From Vibrio hepatarius (GTDB lineage: Bacteria > Pseudomonadota > Gammaproteobacteria > Enterobacterales > Vibrionaceae), in NCBI RefSeq assembly GCF_001274785.1, contig NZ_LHPI01000006.1, forward strand, positions 1 through 64,000: a DNA stretch of 64,000 bases, read 5' to 3'. The position numbers and the translations under genes were made by a program. The notes beneath the pieces were generated by a model. The model searched no databases. It saw only the letters and a list, made by a program, of their open reading frames with translations, and had not been told where the DNA came from. The stretch's first letter is position 1. Each line of letters opens with the position of its first letter. Below, piece after piece: positions 16,011-26,010 of this stretch.

Positions 16011-17024
16011 ATGAACAAGACTCTGATTGCTCTAGCAGTATCAGCTGCAGCAGTGGCAACTGGCGCAAACGCGGCAGAAATCTACAACCAAGATGGCACT
16101 ACTCTAGAACTAGGCGGCCGTGCTGAAGCTCGTCTATCTCTACAAGACGGCGAAGCTAACGACAAAACTCGTGTACGTCTAAACTTCCTAGGTAAAACTC
16201 AAGTAACTGACAACCTATACGGCGTTGGTTTCTACGAAGGCGAATTCACTACTGACGAACAAGGCGACGTTGACAACAACAACGACCTAAACACTCGTCA
16301 AGCTTGGGCTGGTCTAGGCGGTGAGTTCGGTGAAATCGGCTATGGTAAAATCGAAGGTGCACTAGGTGTAATCACTGACTTTACCGATATCATGGCTTAC
16401 CACGGTAACTCTGCAGCAGACAAACTAGCTGTAGCGGACCGTACTGACAACATGATCGCATACAAAGGTCAATTCTCTGACCTAGGTCTAAAAGCAAGCT
16501 ACCGCTTCGCGGACCAAGACACTTCATCTGGCTCATTCGACAACAACGATGAAGACGGTTACTCACTATCTGCTATCTACGCTCTAGGCGACACTGGCCT
16601 TAAACTAGGTGGTGGTTACGCTGATCAAAACGACAGCAACGAATACATGCTAGGTGTTTCTTACGCTATCGGCGACCTATACGTTGCTGGTCTTTTCACT
16701 GACGGTGAGAAGAACTTTGATGGCAACCAGTTCAGCTCTACTAACTTCACTGGTACACAAGACTACACTGGTTACGAATTCGCAGCAGCATACACAATCG
16801 GCAAAACTGTACTAAGTACTACGTACAACAACGCTGAAACTGACAGCGATACTTCAACTGATAACGTTGCAATCGATGCAACGTACTACTTCAAGCCTAA
16901 CTTCCGCGGTTACGTATCATACAACTTCAACCTACTGGATGAAGACGACGATCTAGGTACTGGCACTGTAGGTGACATCAAAGCTGAAGACGAGCTAGCT
17001 CTAGGTCTACGTTACGACTTCTAA
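16011..17024 (+). CDS. ompU: OmpU-type outer-membrane porin
   Basis: This 337-residue general diffusion porin forms a trimeric 16-stranded barrel. A signal peptide (MNKTLIALAVSAAAVATGANA, cleaved before AEIYNQ) is followed by alternating amphipathic strands with acidic loops, and the protein ends in the C-terminal Phe (LGLRYDF) required for BAM recognition. The constriction-loop region (EGALGVITDFTDIMAYHG, near residue 120) is visible. Codon use is extremely biased (CTA, GGT/GGC, AAC, GAC), a sign of very high expression. The greA–ompU–dacB order is that of V. cholerae, where ToxR activates ompU. It could be called OmpU or an OmpU-like general porin. Confidence 0.92.
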   Translation: MNKTLIALAVSAAAVATGANAAEIYNQDGTTLELGGRAEARLSLQDGEANDKTRVRLNFLGKTQVTDNLYGVGFYEGEFTTDEQGDVDNNNDLNTRQAWAGLGGEFGEIGYGKIEGALGVITDFTDIMAYHGNSAADKLAVADRTDNMIAYKGQFSDLGLKASYRFADQDTSSGSFDNNDEDGYSLSAIYALGDTGLKLGGGYADQNDSNEYMLGVSYAIGDLYVAGLFTDGEKNFDGNQFSSTNFTGTQDYTGYEFAAAYTIGKTVLSTTYNNAETDSDTSTDNVAIDATYYFKPNFRGYVSYNFNLLDEDDDLGTGTVGDIKAEDELALGLRYDF

Positions 17025-17048
17025 TTTTGGCTTAATGTCTTAAATGAA

Positions 17049-17078
17049 AACGCCTGCTGTATAGCAGGCGTTTTTTTT
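17049..17078 (+). terminator. Terminator after the porin gene
   Basis: CGCCTGCTGTATAGCAGGCG followed by eight T residues, directly after the stop codon: a strong intrinsic terminator suited to a highly expressed gene. Confidence 0.93.
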
Positions 17079-17124
17079 ACCCGTTATACTGACACCTGTT
17101 TCGTACCTAACCGCCTTCGATATT

Positions 17125-18546
17125 ATGCCTTTAACTTTTCGACTCTCTCTGCTGCTCGTCTTCTGTTTTTCAAGTGTCTCTTTTGCCTATACGCCACTCA
17201 ATACGCTTCCTCAGGGCTCACGCACTAGCTTAGTAGTAGAAAGTCTTGCTGAGCAGAAAAGCCTGCTCTCAACCAACACCGAGCAGTATTTTCCACCAGC
17301 CAGCACGTTAAAAGTGGTCACAGCGTTAGCCGCGAAACTGGAACTGGCGGATGATTTTAAGTTTGAAACCCGCCTAGAGCAGTATGGAAACAACTGGGTT
17401 GTGCGCTTCTCTGGCGATCCAACGTTACAGACCAGTGATTTAAAAGCCTTGTTCGCGACCGCTCGCAGCAAAGGTCTGAAAAGAATTAAGGGCGATATTT
17501 GGCTCGATAACTCAGTCTTTATCGGCTATGACCGTGCCGTAGGTTGGCCGTGGGATATTCTTGGTGTGTGTTATAGCGCTCCAGCCAGTGCGGTGACGTT
17601 GGATGGCAACTGCGTTCAGGCGTCGATTTACACCGAGAAACAAGGCAAAACCCGAGTGTACGTACCGCCGCATTATCCTGTACACGCTTCAACCGAAGTC
17701 AGAGCGGTCAGTGAAGCGGAACAAGAAAGCTCTCAGTGTGACCTTGAGTTAGAGTCGACAGCTAATAACCACTACCGCCTAAAAGGCTGTCTACAGAACC
17801 GTAAGAAGCCGCTGCCACTTAAGTTTGCGGTGCAGAACCCTGAGCTGTACACGCAAAAGATGCTGGCTAAAGAACTGGCTCAGCTTGGCATTAAGCTCGA
17901 CGGACAAATCCGAGTCGGAAAGCCAAACGCAACCAAAACCAAACTGATTGCAAGTCATTACTCGAAGCCGTTAACTGAACTGCTTGAAGAGATGCTGAAA
18001 GATTCAGACAACCTTATCGCCGATAACCTAACGAAAACTTTGGGCGCGAAGTTCTACGTTCAAGCAGGTAGCTTTCGCAATGGTACCGAAGCGATCAAAC
18101 AAATCATCCATACACGAACAGGGATTGATTTAAGCCAGATGCCACTTGCCGATGGTTCAGGGTTATCTCGCAATAACCGTTTTACCACAGGCGCAATGGC
18201 GCAAATCCTTCATTACATCTGGAAAAACGACCGCGACTTACAGTTAATCGCGTTGATGCCGACAGCGGGTGAGAACGGAACATTGAAATATCGCAGAAGT
18301 ATGCGTAAAGCACCGGTCAAAGGCGCTATTGTCGCCAAAAGCGGCTCGTTATACGGAAGCCTAAATATGGCTGGCTACGGTTTAGATAGCTCTGGAAAGC
18401 CGAGTTCACTGTTTGTCCAGTACGTAACGGACTACCACCCAGAGAAGCCCAAGACGGATAAGCCCGTCGAAGCACCAATTACGCTATTTGAAACGCGCTT
18501 CTATCAAGATGTGGTGAAGTTCAGCCACTCACTTGAGAGCAAGTAA
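17125..18546 (+). CDS. dacB: D-Ala-D-Ala carboxypeptidase/endopeptidase DacB (PBP4)
   Basis: This 473-residue periplasmic peptidase of family S13 trims and cleaves peptidoglycan cross-links. It has a signal peptide (about 1–21), the SxxK catalytic motif in PPASTLKVV (near 58), SDN (in LKDSDNLIADN, near 293) and KSG (in VAKSGSLYGS, near 410). The inserted domains II/III characteristic of PBP4 lie between SxxK and SxN. Expression is probably monocistronic, between the porin terminator and its own terminator. Confidence 0.95.
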   Translation: MPLTFRLSLLLVFCFSSVSFAYTPLNTLPQGSRTSLVVESLAEQKSLLSTNTEQYFPPASTLKVVTALAAKLELADDFKFETRLEQYGNNWVVRFSGDPTLQTSDLKALFATARSKGLKRIKGDIWLDNSVFIGYDRAVGWPWDILGVCYSAPASAVTLDGNCVQASIYTEKQGKTRVYVPPHYPVHASTEVRAVSEAEQESSQCDLELESTANNHYRLKGCLQNRKKPLPLKFAVQNPELYTQKMLAKELAQLGIKLDGQIRVGKPNATKTKLIASHYSKPLTELLEEMLKDSDNLIADNLTKTLGAKFYVQAGSFRNGTEAIKQIIHTRTGIDLSQMPLADGSGLSRNNRFTTGAMAQILHYIWKNDRDLQLIALMPTAGENGTLKYRRSMRKAPVKGAIVAKSGSLYGSLNMAGYGLDSSGKPSSLFVQYVTDYHPEKPKTDKPVEAPITLFETRFYQDVVKFSHSLESK

Positions 18547-18570
18547 CTCAGGTAGCGAACACCAACAACA

Positions 18571-18598
18571 AAAAAAGCGCCCGAAAAGGCGCTTTTTT
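18571..18598. terminator. Bidirectional terminator between dacB and tyrS
   Basis: AAAAAAGCGCCCGAAAAGGCGCTTTTTT has a GC stem flanked by A and T tracts. It serves the convergent dacB (plus) and tyrS (minus). Confidence 0.92.
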
Positions 18599-18612
18599 AA
18601 GTTCAATTGCGA

Positions 18613-19800
18613 TTACTTAATCGTAATACGCGCAAACTTACGTTTACCAACCTGGAATACGTAAGTACCAGCTTCAGGTGCAAATTTAGCATCCGCAACC
18701 TTCTCGCCTTCAATCTTAGCCGCACCTTGTTTTACCATGCGCATCGCTTCAGAGGTTGAAGCACACAAACCCGCTTCTTTTAGCAAGTTAGCAACCGGTG
18801 TACCTGCATCAAAATCAAACTCAGGCATTTCGTCTGGGATTTGGTTCTTAGCAAAACGGTTAACGAACTCTTGCTCCGCCGCATCGGCGTCCGCTTCGCT
18901 ATGGAAACGCGCGATGATTTCTTTTGCTAACAATACTTTGATATCACGTGGGTTTTTACCCGAAGCAACGTCTGCTTTGAACTGAGCGATTTCTTCCAGT
19001 GGACGGAAAGACAACAGCTCGTAGTAGCTCCACATCAGGTCATCAGAGATCGACATGATCTTACCGAACATTTCGCTTGGTGCTTCGCTGATACCGATGT
19101 AGTTGTTTGCCGATTTAGACATCTTCTTCTCGCCATCTAGACCAACAAGAAGAGGCATCATCAATACAACCTGAGGCTTCTGACCGTGCGATTTTTGTAG
19201 CTCACGACCCATTAGTAGGTTGAACTTCTGGTCCGTACCGCCTAGCTCCACGTCAGTTTCCATCGCAACCGAGTCCCAACCTTGCAAAAGTGGGTACATG
19301 AATTCATGGATAGCGATTGGCTGGCCGCCTGCGTAACGCTTTTTAAAGTCGTCACGTTCAAGCATGCGCGCCACAGTTTGGTTAGCAGCTAGACGAATCA
19401 TGCCTTCTGCACCAAGCTCAGATAACCACTCAGAGTTAAACTGAATCTTAGTTTTTGCAGGGTCTAGAATCTTAAACACCTGCTCTTTGTACGTTTCTGC
19501 GTTGCGTAGCACGTCTTCACGACTTAGTGGTGGACGCGTGCTGTTTTTACCTGTTGGGTCGCCAACCATTGCGGTGAAGTCACCAATTAGGAACGTCACT
19601 TCATGGCCTAACTCTTGGAACAAGCGAAGCTTATTGAAAATTACCGTATGACCTAGGTGGATATCCGGTGCCGTTGGATCCGCGCCCAATTTAATGCGCA
19701 GAGGACGACCTTCTTTTAGTTTTGCGATCAGCTCTTCTTCTGGAATCAGCTCTTCAACACCGCGCTTAATCTCGGCTAGTGCAGCTTCAATGCTCGCCAT
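18613..19800 (-). CDS. tyrS: Tyrosyl-tRNA synthetase
   Basis: This 395-residue class I synthetase charges tRNA-Tyr. The HIGH-type motif is [10 protein letters not shown] (near 42), KMSKS is in [12 protein letters not shown] (near 230), and a C-terminal S4 RNA-binding domain follows (about 330–395). The length and the HLGHT form match the second bacterial TyrRS subgroup (TyrZ-like) rather than the 424-residue E. coli TyrS. GGGAG lies about 10 nt before the ATG. It is the only tyrosyl-tRNA synthetase in the window. Confidence 0.96.
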   Translation of the reverse strand: MASIEAALAEIKRGVEELIPEEELIAKLKEGRPLRIKLGADPTAPDIHLGHTVIFNKLRLFQELGHEVTFLIGDFTAMVGDPTGKNSTRPPLSREDVLRNAETYKEQVFKILDPAKTKIQFNSEWLSELGAEGMIRLAANQTVARMLERDDFKKRYAGGQPIAIHEFMYPLLQGWDSVAMETDVELGGTDQKFNLLMGRELQKSHGQKPQVVLMMPLLVGLDGEKKMSKSANNYIGISEAPSEMFGKIMSISDDLMWSYYELLSFRPLEEIAQFKADVASGKNPRDIKVLLAKEIIARFHSEADADAAEQEFVNRFAKNQIPDEMPEFDFDAGTPVANLLKEAGLCASTSEAMRMVKQGAAKIEGEKVADAKFAPEAGTYVFQVGKRKFARITIK

Positions 19801-19929
19801 TCTTGTTCACTCCCACAGATTTGGCAAAAATTTGATAGTTTGACATCTTACTTGAATAGCGATGCTTTTTGAAACCAGTTAGACTAAACGGCTATGCATT
19901 TTTATCGATTTTTTTAGAACGGACATACG

Positions 19930-21216
19930 ATGTTGTCGCTTTTCGCTCGACTCCCATGGATTCACCGAGCTCTTATTGCATTCTTCAGTGCCTTAATAGT
20001 GGTCGCGCTATTTCTTCCGGCACCTCAGGATTTACGTCAGGACGAGCGTATCTATCAAGTAGGCAAAGCCTACCCTATTGATATTAATTATGAGGCGCTG
20101 GCGCTTCAGGAAACGCTTCCGACGCTTTCGGTACTTCGCTGGGAAACGCACACAATCGGCTCAGGCGACAGCATGGCATTACTGTTTCAACGCGCAGGTT
20201 TGTCTTCTCGATTGCTTTATACCCTCACCTCCACCAGCAAAGAGATTGCCAATCAACTGACGAGAGTTCGCCCCGGCGACAGTTTTCAGTTTGGTTTTGA
20301 TACCGACAACAATCTGCTACAAATCAAACGTAAGCTAAACGAATACGAAACCTTTTTGATCACTAAATCAGAAAATGGCTACACCTCTAGCACTGATACC
20401 AAAGAGGTGTTCTACCAATACAATTATGCACGTAACACAATTACTTCTAACTTCTGGAATGCAGGGCTTGGCGCTGGGCTAACCGCCAACCAAATCATGG
20501 AGTTAGCGGGTATTTTTGGCTGGGATATCGACTTCGCCCTCGATATTCGTCAAAACGACAGCTTTGAGATCCTCTATCAAGAGAAAGTTGTCGAAGGTGA
20601 AGTTGTTGGTCGCGGCAAGATCATCGCAGCCATCTTTACCAACCAAGGCGATACGTTTAAAGCGATTCTAGACGACAGAACCGGCAACTATTACGATGAA
20701 AACGGCCGAGCGATGAAGAAAGCCTTCTTGCGTTCACCACTCGATTTTCGTCGCGTCTCGTCTAACTTCAACCCAACACGTCGCCATCCTGTGACAGGCA
20801 AAGTTCGCGCGCACCGAGGCACCGACTACGCCGCACCAGTCGGCACACCAATCTGGGCAGCCGGTGACGGTATCGTGCAGAAGTCGAGTTACAACCAGTT
20901 CAACGGTAACTACGTGTTTATCAAACACAGCAATACTTACATTACCAAGTACCTGCACTTAACTAAGCGTATGGTTAAAACGGGCCAGCGCGTAAAACAG
21001 GGCCAAACCATTGGTACGCTAGGCGGTACGGGTCGAGTGACTGGTCCGCACTTGCACTACGAATTCTTGGTTAATGGCGTACACAAAAACCCAAGAACAG
21101 TGAAGTTGCCGCAATCGAAGTCTCTAACGGGCCAAGCAAAAGCAACCTTTATGGCCAATGCAGCAATCCGACTGAAAAACTTAGACCGGTACGGCAAGTT
21201 ACTCGCCACCGACTAA
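19930..21216 (+). CDS. M23 (LytM) family murein DD-endopeptidase, MepM-like
   Basis: This 428-residue protein has an N-terminal membrane anchor (about 10–33) and a LysM/OapA-like domain (about 70–145: HTIGSGDSMALLFQRAGLS). A second N-terminal M23-associated domain is followed by the metalloprotease domain. Zinc ligands are visible in HRGTDYAAPVGTPIWA (HxxxD, near 298) and GPHLHYEF (HxH, near 378). It should cut D-Ala–mDAP cross-links during envelope growth. It is divergent from tyrS, as in V. cholerae. Family members of about 430–440 residues include E. coli MepM, but another LytM paralogue is possible, so no symbol is given. Confidence 0.9.
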   Translation: MLSLFARLPWIHRALIAFFSALIVVALFLPAPQDLRQDERIYQVGKAYPIDINYEALALQETLPTLSVLRWETHTIGSGDSMALLFQRAGLSSRLLYTLTSTSKEIANQLTRVRPGDSFQFGFDTDNNLLQIKRKLNEYETFLITKSENGYTSSTDTKEVFYQYNYARNTITSNFWNAGLGAGLTANQIMELAGIFGWDIDFALDIRQNDSFEILYQEKVVEGEVVGRGKIIAAIFTNQGDTFKAILDDRTGNYYDENGRAMKKAFLRSPLDFRRVSSNFNPTRRHPVTGKVRAHRGTDYAAPVGTPIWAAGDGIVQKSSYNQFNGNYVFIKHSNTYITKYLHLTKRMVKTGQRVKQGQTIGTLGGTGRVTGPHLHYEFLVNGVHKNPRTVKLPQSKSLTGQAKATFMANAAIRLKNLDRYGKLLATD

Positions 21217-21221
21217 ACAAT

Positions 21222-21253
21222 AAAAAGCCCCGCTTAAACAAGTGGGGCTTTTT
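21222..21253. terminator. Bidirectional terminator after the M23 peptidase gene
   Basis: AAAAAGCCCCGCTTAAACAAGTGGGGCTTTTT: a stem with A and T tracts between the convergent peptidase (plus) and RND permease (minus) genes. Confidence 0.9.
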
Positions 21254-21271
21254 CTATCAAGGTAATTTCAA

Positions 21272-24200
21272 TCAGCTCTTATCGGGCTTGTGCGCCCTAC
21301 CGAGCATCAATAGACAAGGCGTTAATACCAACGTCAATACCGTAGCGAAAGCCAGCCCGCCCGCTACTGCTGTCGCGAGTTGCGACCACCATTGAGTACT
21401 TGGCGCGCCAAATTCAATCTTCTGGTTCATCAAGTCGATGTTCATTTCCAACACCATAGGTAGCAGGCCAAGAATCGTCGTGACCGTCGTCAGTAGTACC
21501 GGGCGCAAACGCTGCACACCAGTTCTCAGTATTGCATCACGTTTGTCCAATCCACGTTTGAGTAGCTGGTTGTAAGTGTCGATCAAGACGATGTTGTTAT
21601 TCACCACAATCCCTGCCAAAGCGATCACACCGATACCGGACATGATCACGCCAAACGGTTTCTGGAAGATCAACAAGCCTGCAAACACCCCGACCGTCGA
21701 AAACAGTACCGCACTGAGGATAAGAAACGCTTGGTAGAAACTGTTGAACTGAGTAATCAAAATCAGCGCCATCACCACCAGCGCGACCATAAACGCGTTG
21801 ATCAAGAATGCAGAGGAGTTCTCCTGCTCTTCATTCTGACCTCGGATCTTAAACTCAACACCCTCTGGCAAGGCTAACTCGTTCAATGCTTCTGCTACTT
21901 TCGGTAGTTCAAGCGCCAAGTTATAGCCTTCTCTAATATCTGCGAAAACGCTGATCACTCGGTGGCCGTCGACACGGCGAATTGTATCCTGCTTATGTTC
22001 AGGAACGATGCTGGCAAAGTTAGTGATCGGCACCAGCCCTGCAGCAGTCTTAACTCGCAGTTGGTCAAAGCGGCCAATATCGCGCTTATCTTCTGGATAG
22101 CGAACCAAGATATCGACTTCTTCGGTTGAATCATCCGGCAGGTAATCGCCCAGTTTTAAACCGTTAGTAACAAACTGCACCGTGTTACCAACCAGTGTTG
22201 CGTCAGCCAAGAAGCGCGCCGCATCGTCACGACGAATGTCGATCTGCCAGTCGATACCATCTTTACTTGAGTTATCACTGATATTGGTAAAGGCTGGATA
22301 TGCATCCGCCCAGTGACGAACTATTTTCGCGCCCTCATCTAGGCCACTGAGTGTCGAGCCAGACATCTCGATGACTAAATCGTGCTCGGTAGGAGGCCCC
22401 GCTTCCGGAAACTTGTATTCAATTTCCACCCCAGCGTATTGGTCTGTGGTTTGTTTTAACTCATCAATGATGGTTTTGACCTTGCGACGGTACTGCCAAT
22501 CCACTGGCGTGATTTGAATTAAACCAATCTCGTCATCGCCACCAGTTTTGGTGTAGACGCTTTCAAATTCATCATGCCCTAACATCACGGCTTCGACGTC
22601 ACGCATGATCCGGTCTTTCTCATCGATAGATAAATCGCCATAAGAGCGCACTTTAACGGTAAAAAATGGTGGGTCGACTTCGGGGAAGAACTCGGCCCCC
22701 AACCCCGCTTTCACGTAAGTAAAACCAACGGCAACCGAGAGTAAGATCGCGCTTAACAAGATCTTTAACGGATGACGCAGTGCAACATTTAGCGTGTGGT
22801 AATACAGCTTAGTAATGCCTGTGGCTTTATCGTAATCACCTTCATGTAATGCGAGCATTTCCTCACGTTGAACTGGTGAGACGTTCTGCGGTTTGCCAAT
22901 CAGGCTTCCCAGTACAGGCACAAATAACAGCGCCATCGCCAACGAAGCCGCCAGCGTCGCGATCAACGTCAGCGGAAGATACCTCATAAACTCGCCAGTG
23001 ACATCCGGCCAAAACAGCAACGGAGCAAAGGCGGCTAATGTCGTCGCGGTCGAAGCAGTGATCGGCCAAGCCATGCGTTTGGCTGCATCGCGATACGCTT
23101 CTTTACGTGGCGTCCCTTCTTGCATGCGCCGGTCGGCAAACTCCGTAACAACGATAGCACCATCAACCAACATACCGACCGCCATGATCAGCGAGAACAA
23201 CACAATAATGTTCACCGTCAGACCAAATACCGCCAGTACCAACAAACCTGTCAAGAATGATCCCGGAATCGAAATACCAACCAATAACGCGGTGCGAACG
23301 CCTAGAATCGCGATAATCACGATCACAACCAAAATGATCGCCGACAAGATGTTGTTCTGCAGGTCATTGAGCATCATCTTGACATCATCTGACTGGTCCC
23401 AGGTGTATTTCACCAGCAGGTTATCCGGCCATTGTTCACGGTTCTGCGCTTCGGCCATTACCGCTTTGATAAGTTCAACCGTCTCGATGATGTTTTCGCC
23501 CGCGCGCTTTTTCACGTCGAGTACAATCGCCGACTTACCGTCTAAACGTGCGTAACTTTCTGGGTCACGAAACGCGCGTCTTACCGTCGCCACATCACCA
23601 AAGGTAATCACTTGCTTGCCGTCAACTTTCACTGGCAACTCAAGTACATCTTTTAATGACTCAAACACCGACGGCACTTTGACCGAAAAGCGGCCGTAAC
23701 CGGTATCCACGAAACCTGCTGCGACCACACGGTTGTTTAACGCAATCAAGTTGTAGATATCGGCCTGATCAAGGCCATAACTTTCCATTAAAAGTGGATC
23801 GACGATGATCTCGACGATATCTTCGCGGTCACCCGCGATATCCACTTCCAAGACCTGCCGGTAGCTTTCCAGTTTGTCTCGCAATTGGCGTGCAAGATGG
23901 ACGATGGTTCTTTCCGGCACAGTACCGTAGAGCACTACTGATAGCGCAGGCTCTTCAGAAGCTAAGGTCACTTCATTAACGGTCGGTTCATCACTATCGG
24001 CGGGCAGTTTCGGCTTGGCTAAATCTACCGCGTCACGGACTTCGGCCATCGCTTGGTCAAGGTCAACGCCTACGCTGAACTCCAACACAACTGAGGCATG
24101 CCCTTCCGAGGCCGTAGCAGTCATCTCTTTTACCCCTTCGATAGAACGCAACTCTTGCTCTATCGGGCGTACGAGTAAACGCTCAGCATCGGTAGGTGAG

Positions 24201-24364
24201 ATCCCTTGGTGACTCACAGAAACGTAGATAATCGGGATTGTGATATCAGGGCTCGATTCTTTAGGAATCGTCAGATAGGTAAGTACACCAGAAATCAGAA
24301 CAAACACCAGCAGCACCATCATAGTGCGCGTGCGTGATAAGGCGGCGTCGATCAAACGTAACAT
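21272..24364 (-). CDS. RND-family efflux transporter permease
   Basis: This 1030-residue inner-membrane proton/drug antiporter of the HAE-1 type has twelve expected transmembrane helices and two large periplasmic loops. Family landmarks are the N-terminal IPKESSPDITIPIIYVSVSHQG, helix-4 GMLVDGAIVVTEFADRRM and the C-terminal half repeat GIVVNNNIVLIDTYNQL. In helix 4 the usual proton-relay pair Asp-Asp is Asp-Gly, which occurs in some environmental RND subgroups. The periplasmic adaptor is encoded 11 nt upstream and no outer-membrane channel gene is adjacent, so a TolC homologue elsewhere is presumed. The substrate is unknown; it could be one of the Vex-type pumps of Vibrio. Confidence 0.9.
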   Translation of the reverse strand: MLRLIDAALSRTRTMMVLLVFVLISGVLTYLTIPKESSPDITIPIIYVSVSHQGISPTDAERLLVRPIEQELRSIEGVKEMTATASEGHASVVLEFSVGVDLDQAMAEVRDAVDLAKPKLPADSDEPTVNEVTLASEEPALSVVLYGTVPERTIVHLARQLRDKLESYRQVLEVDIAGDREDIVEIIVDPLLMESYGLDQADIYNLIALNNRVVAAGFVDTGYGRFSVKVPSVFESLKDVLELPVKVDGKQVITFGDVATVRRAFRDPESYARLDGKSAIVLDVKKRAGENIIETVELIKAVMAEAQNREQWPDNLLVKYTWDQSDDVKMMLNDLQNNILSAIILVVIVIIAILGVRTALLVGISIPGSFLTGLLVLAVFGLTVNIIVLFSLIMAVGMLVDGAIVVTEFADRRMQEGTPRKEAYRDAAKRMAWPITASTATTLAAFAPLLFWPDVTGEFMRYLPLTLIATLAASLAMALLFVPVLGSLIGKPQNVSPVQREEMLALHEGDYDKATGITKLYYHTLNVALRHPLKILLSAILLSVAVGFTYVKAGLGAEFFPEVDPPFFTVKVRSYGDLSIDEKDRIMRDVEAVMLGHDEFESVYTKTGGDDEIGLIQITPVDWQYRRKVKTIIDELKQTTDQYAGVEIEYKFPEAGPPTEHDLVIEMSGSTLSGLDEGAKIVRHWADAYPAFTNISDNSSKDGIDWQIDIRRDDAARFLADATLVGNTVQFVTNGLKLGDYLPDDSTEEVDILVRYPEDKRDIGRFDQLRVKTAAGLVPITNFASIVPEHKQDTIRRVDGHRVISVFADIREGYNLALELPKVAEALNELALPEGVEFKIRGQNEEQENSSAFLINAFMVALVVMALILITQFNSFYQAFLILSAVLFSTVGVFAGLLIFQKPFGVIMSGIGVIALAGIVVNNNIVLIDTYNQLLKRGLDKRDAILRTGVQRLRPVLLTTVTTILGLLPMVLEMNIDLMNQKIEFGAPSTQWWSQLATAVAGGLAFATVLTLVLTPCLLMLGRAHKPDKS

Positions 24365-24375
24365 ATCGCCCCCAC

Positions 24376-25458
24376 CTACAATTCTTGTTTCACGGCAATC
24401 ACTTCATCACCGTCACGCACAAAGCCCTGACCAGTGGTGATAATATCAACTTTATCCCCCAGCCCTGTTAACCAAACACCGTCCTGTTCAGCTTTGACTA
24501 ACTGAATCGGGATAAACTTGACCTTTTGATTCTCTAAGGTTTTGACACCTAAGTTCCCCGCTTCATCGAGTGCAAGCATCGCTGGGGTTAACTTGATCGC
24601 TGGCTGCTGCTTGAGGTTCAAATCCACCTCGGTACTGATCCCCGCAGGAATCAACTGTTGAGGGTTTGGCAATAGGATCTCAATCGGGAAAGTATTGGTC
24701 GCTGGCGAAGATACACGTGAAATATAGCTCACCGTACCTTCAACGGTTTCACCGGAGATAAACTTCACTTTTGCCGGTTGATCTAACGACAAGTCCTGAA
24801 TGTGTCGCTCACTGACATCCGCCTCAATCACTAGATTGGTTAGATCAATAATGGTTGCAACCGGATCGCCAACCCCGACGAAATCGCCCGTCTCGATAAA
24901 CAGGTGGTCGACAATGCCACTAAAAGGCGCGGTAACATTGGTATTTCTCAAGGCAATTTTCGCGTTTGTCACTTGGGCTCGCGCTTCGACTAAAGAGGCT
25001 TCTGCATTGCTGAACGCGACTTCCCCTTGTAGGCCTTTATTCTTCAGCGATTGAGCCGCTTTGAACTCTTTCTCACGAACTTTGAGCAATGAACGCGCAC
25101 GCTCCAATTGGATATCGAGGTCGCCTTTATCAATTTGCGCAATTACTTGACCTTGCTTAACCGACTGACCTTTTTCCACTTTGAGGGCGATAATCTTACC
25201 GGCGATTTCCGCACCTAGATTCGCTTGTCTGTCTGGCGCGGTACGACCGTAGAGTTCGATTGCTTTATAAGTATTTTGCGCGGTAAAGGTTCGGTAGGAG
25301 ACTTTTGCCAGAGGGATCTCTTGCAATGAGCTCTGGGGGGGGATGTCATCAGCTTGTAAGGAACCAAGTCCTAACCAAGCAGAGAGCAGTAAAACAATGA
25401 ACAACGACACTATATAAGGTCGTTCAGCGAAAAATCGCGTAAATGAGAAGCTAGCCAT
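24376..25458 (-). CDS. RND efflux periplasmic adaptor (membrane fusion protein)
   Basis: This 360-residue adaptor joins the inner-membrane pump to the outer-membrane channel. There is an N-terminal membrane segment (about 16–33) without a lipobox Cys. A split lipoyl domain follows (ALKVEKGQSVKQGQVIAQID near 95, and the matching VTAPFSGIVDHLFIETGDFV near 173), with an alpha-hairpin between them (about 115–165) and then beta-barrel and membrane-proximal domains. AGGA lies 7 nt before the ATG. It is the first gene of a two-gene operon with the permease. An inverted repeat at 25526–25546 may be the operator. Confidence 0.9.
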   Translation of the reverse strand: MASFSFTRFFAERPYIVSLFIVLLLSAWLGLGSLQADDIPPQSSLQEIPLAKVSYRTFTAQNTYKAIELYGRTAPDRQANLGAEIAGKIIALKVEKGQSVKQGQVIAQIDKGDLDIQLERARSLLKVREKEFKAAQSLKNKGLQGEVAFSNAEASLVEARAQVTNAKIALRNTNVTAPFSGIVDHLFIETGDFVGVGDPVATIIDLTNLVIEADVSERHIQDLSLDQPAKVKFISGETVEGTVSYISRVSSPATNTFPIEILLPNPQQLIPAGISTEVDLNLKQQPAIKLTPAMLALDEAGNLGVKTLENQKVKFIPIQLVKAEQDGVWLTGLGDKVDIITTGQGFVRDGDEVIAVKQEL

Positions 25459-25525
25459 AACAATCCTTTGCGTTAAGCAATGGTGGGAGGATTAATTCAT
25501 AAAACACAGCAATCCATATCGAATA

Positions 25526-25546
25526 TTAATTCATGATACGAATTAA
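25526..25546. promoter_or_regulatory. Inverted repeat upstream of the efflux operon (operator candidate)
   Basis: TTAATTC-7 bp-GAATTAA is a perfect 7-bp inverted repeat 68 bp before the adaptor start. The half-site ATTAATTCAT recurs at 25491–25500. This looks like a repressor site, but no regulator gene is adjacent. Confidence 0.45.
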
Positions 25547-25624
25547 CTATCAAAAATGAAAACAGTAAAGGCTTGGATTCTTAGCTAGGTCTCAGTTTCA
25601 GGAAATTTAACAGTAAATAAAACA

Positions 25625-25647
25625 AAGGCTGCAAAAAATGCAGCCTT
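25625..25647 (-). terminator. Terminator downstream of erpA
   Basis: The minus strand reads AAGGCTGCA-TTTTT-TGCAGCCTT followed by TGTTTTATTT: a 9-bp stem with a T-rich tail, 21 bp after the erpA stop. Confidence 0.8.
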
Positions 25648-25668
25648 GTGAATAACTTATCTGTGAGA

Positions 25669-26010
25669 TTAGACGCTGAATGACGCCCCACAACCACAAG
25701 TTGTTGTCGCGTTCGGATTGTTAACGAAGAAACGGGAACCTTCTAGACCTTCGGTGTAATCTACTTGACCACCAACAAGGTACTGCAAGCTCATTGGGTC
25801 AACAACCAAAGTCACGCCGCTGTTTACAATCGTCGTGTCACCTTCGTTGACGTTTTCATCAAACGTGAAGCCGTATTGAAAACCACTACAGCCACCACCG
25901 GTAATGTATACGCGTAGCTTTAGGTTTGGGTTTTCTTCTTCAGCAATCAGAGCGCCTACTCGTTGTGCGGCCGCATCCGAAAATGTTAGTGGGATATTTA
26001 CTTCGCTCAC
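25669..26010 (-). CDS. erpA: A-type iron–sulfur cluster carrier ErpA
   Basis: This 113-residue protein delivers Fe–S clusters to apo-enzymes, including those of isoprenoid synthesis. The three cluster-ligating cysteines are in GGGCSGFQY (near 42) and [10 protein letters not shown] (C-terminal CGC). The start is GTG at 26008–26010, with GAGGT 5 nt upstream, giving the family N-terminus [16 protein letters not shown]; an upstream frame adds 18 residues without homology. It is divergent from hemL. Confidence 0.95.
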   Translation of the reverse strand: MSEVNIPLTFSDAAAQRVGALIAEEENPNLKLRVYITGGGCSGFQYGFTFDENVNEGDTTIVNSGVTLVVDPMSLQYLVGGQVDYTEGLEGSRFFVNNPNATTTCGCGASFSV

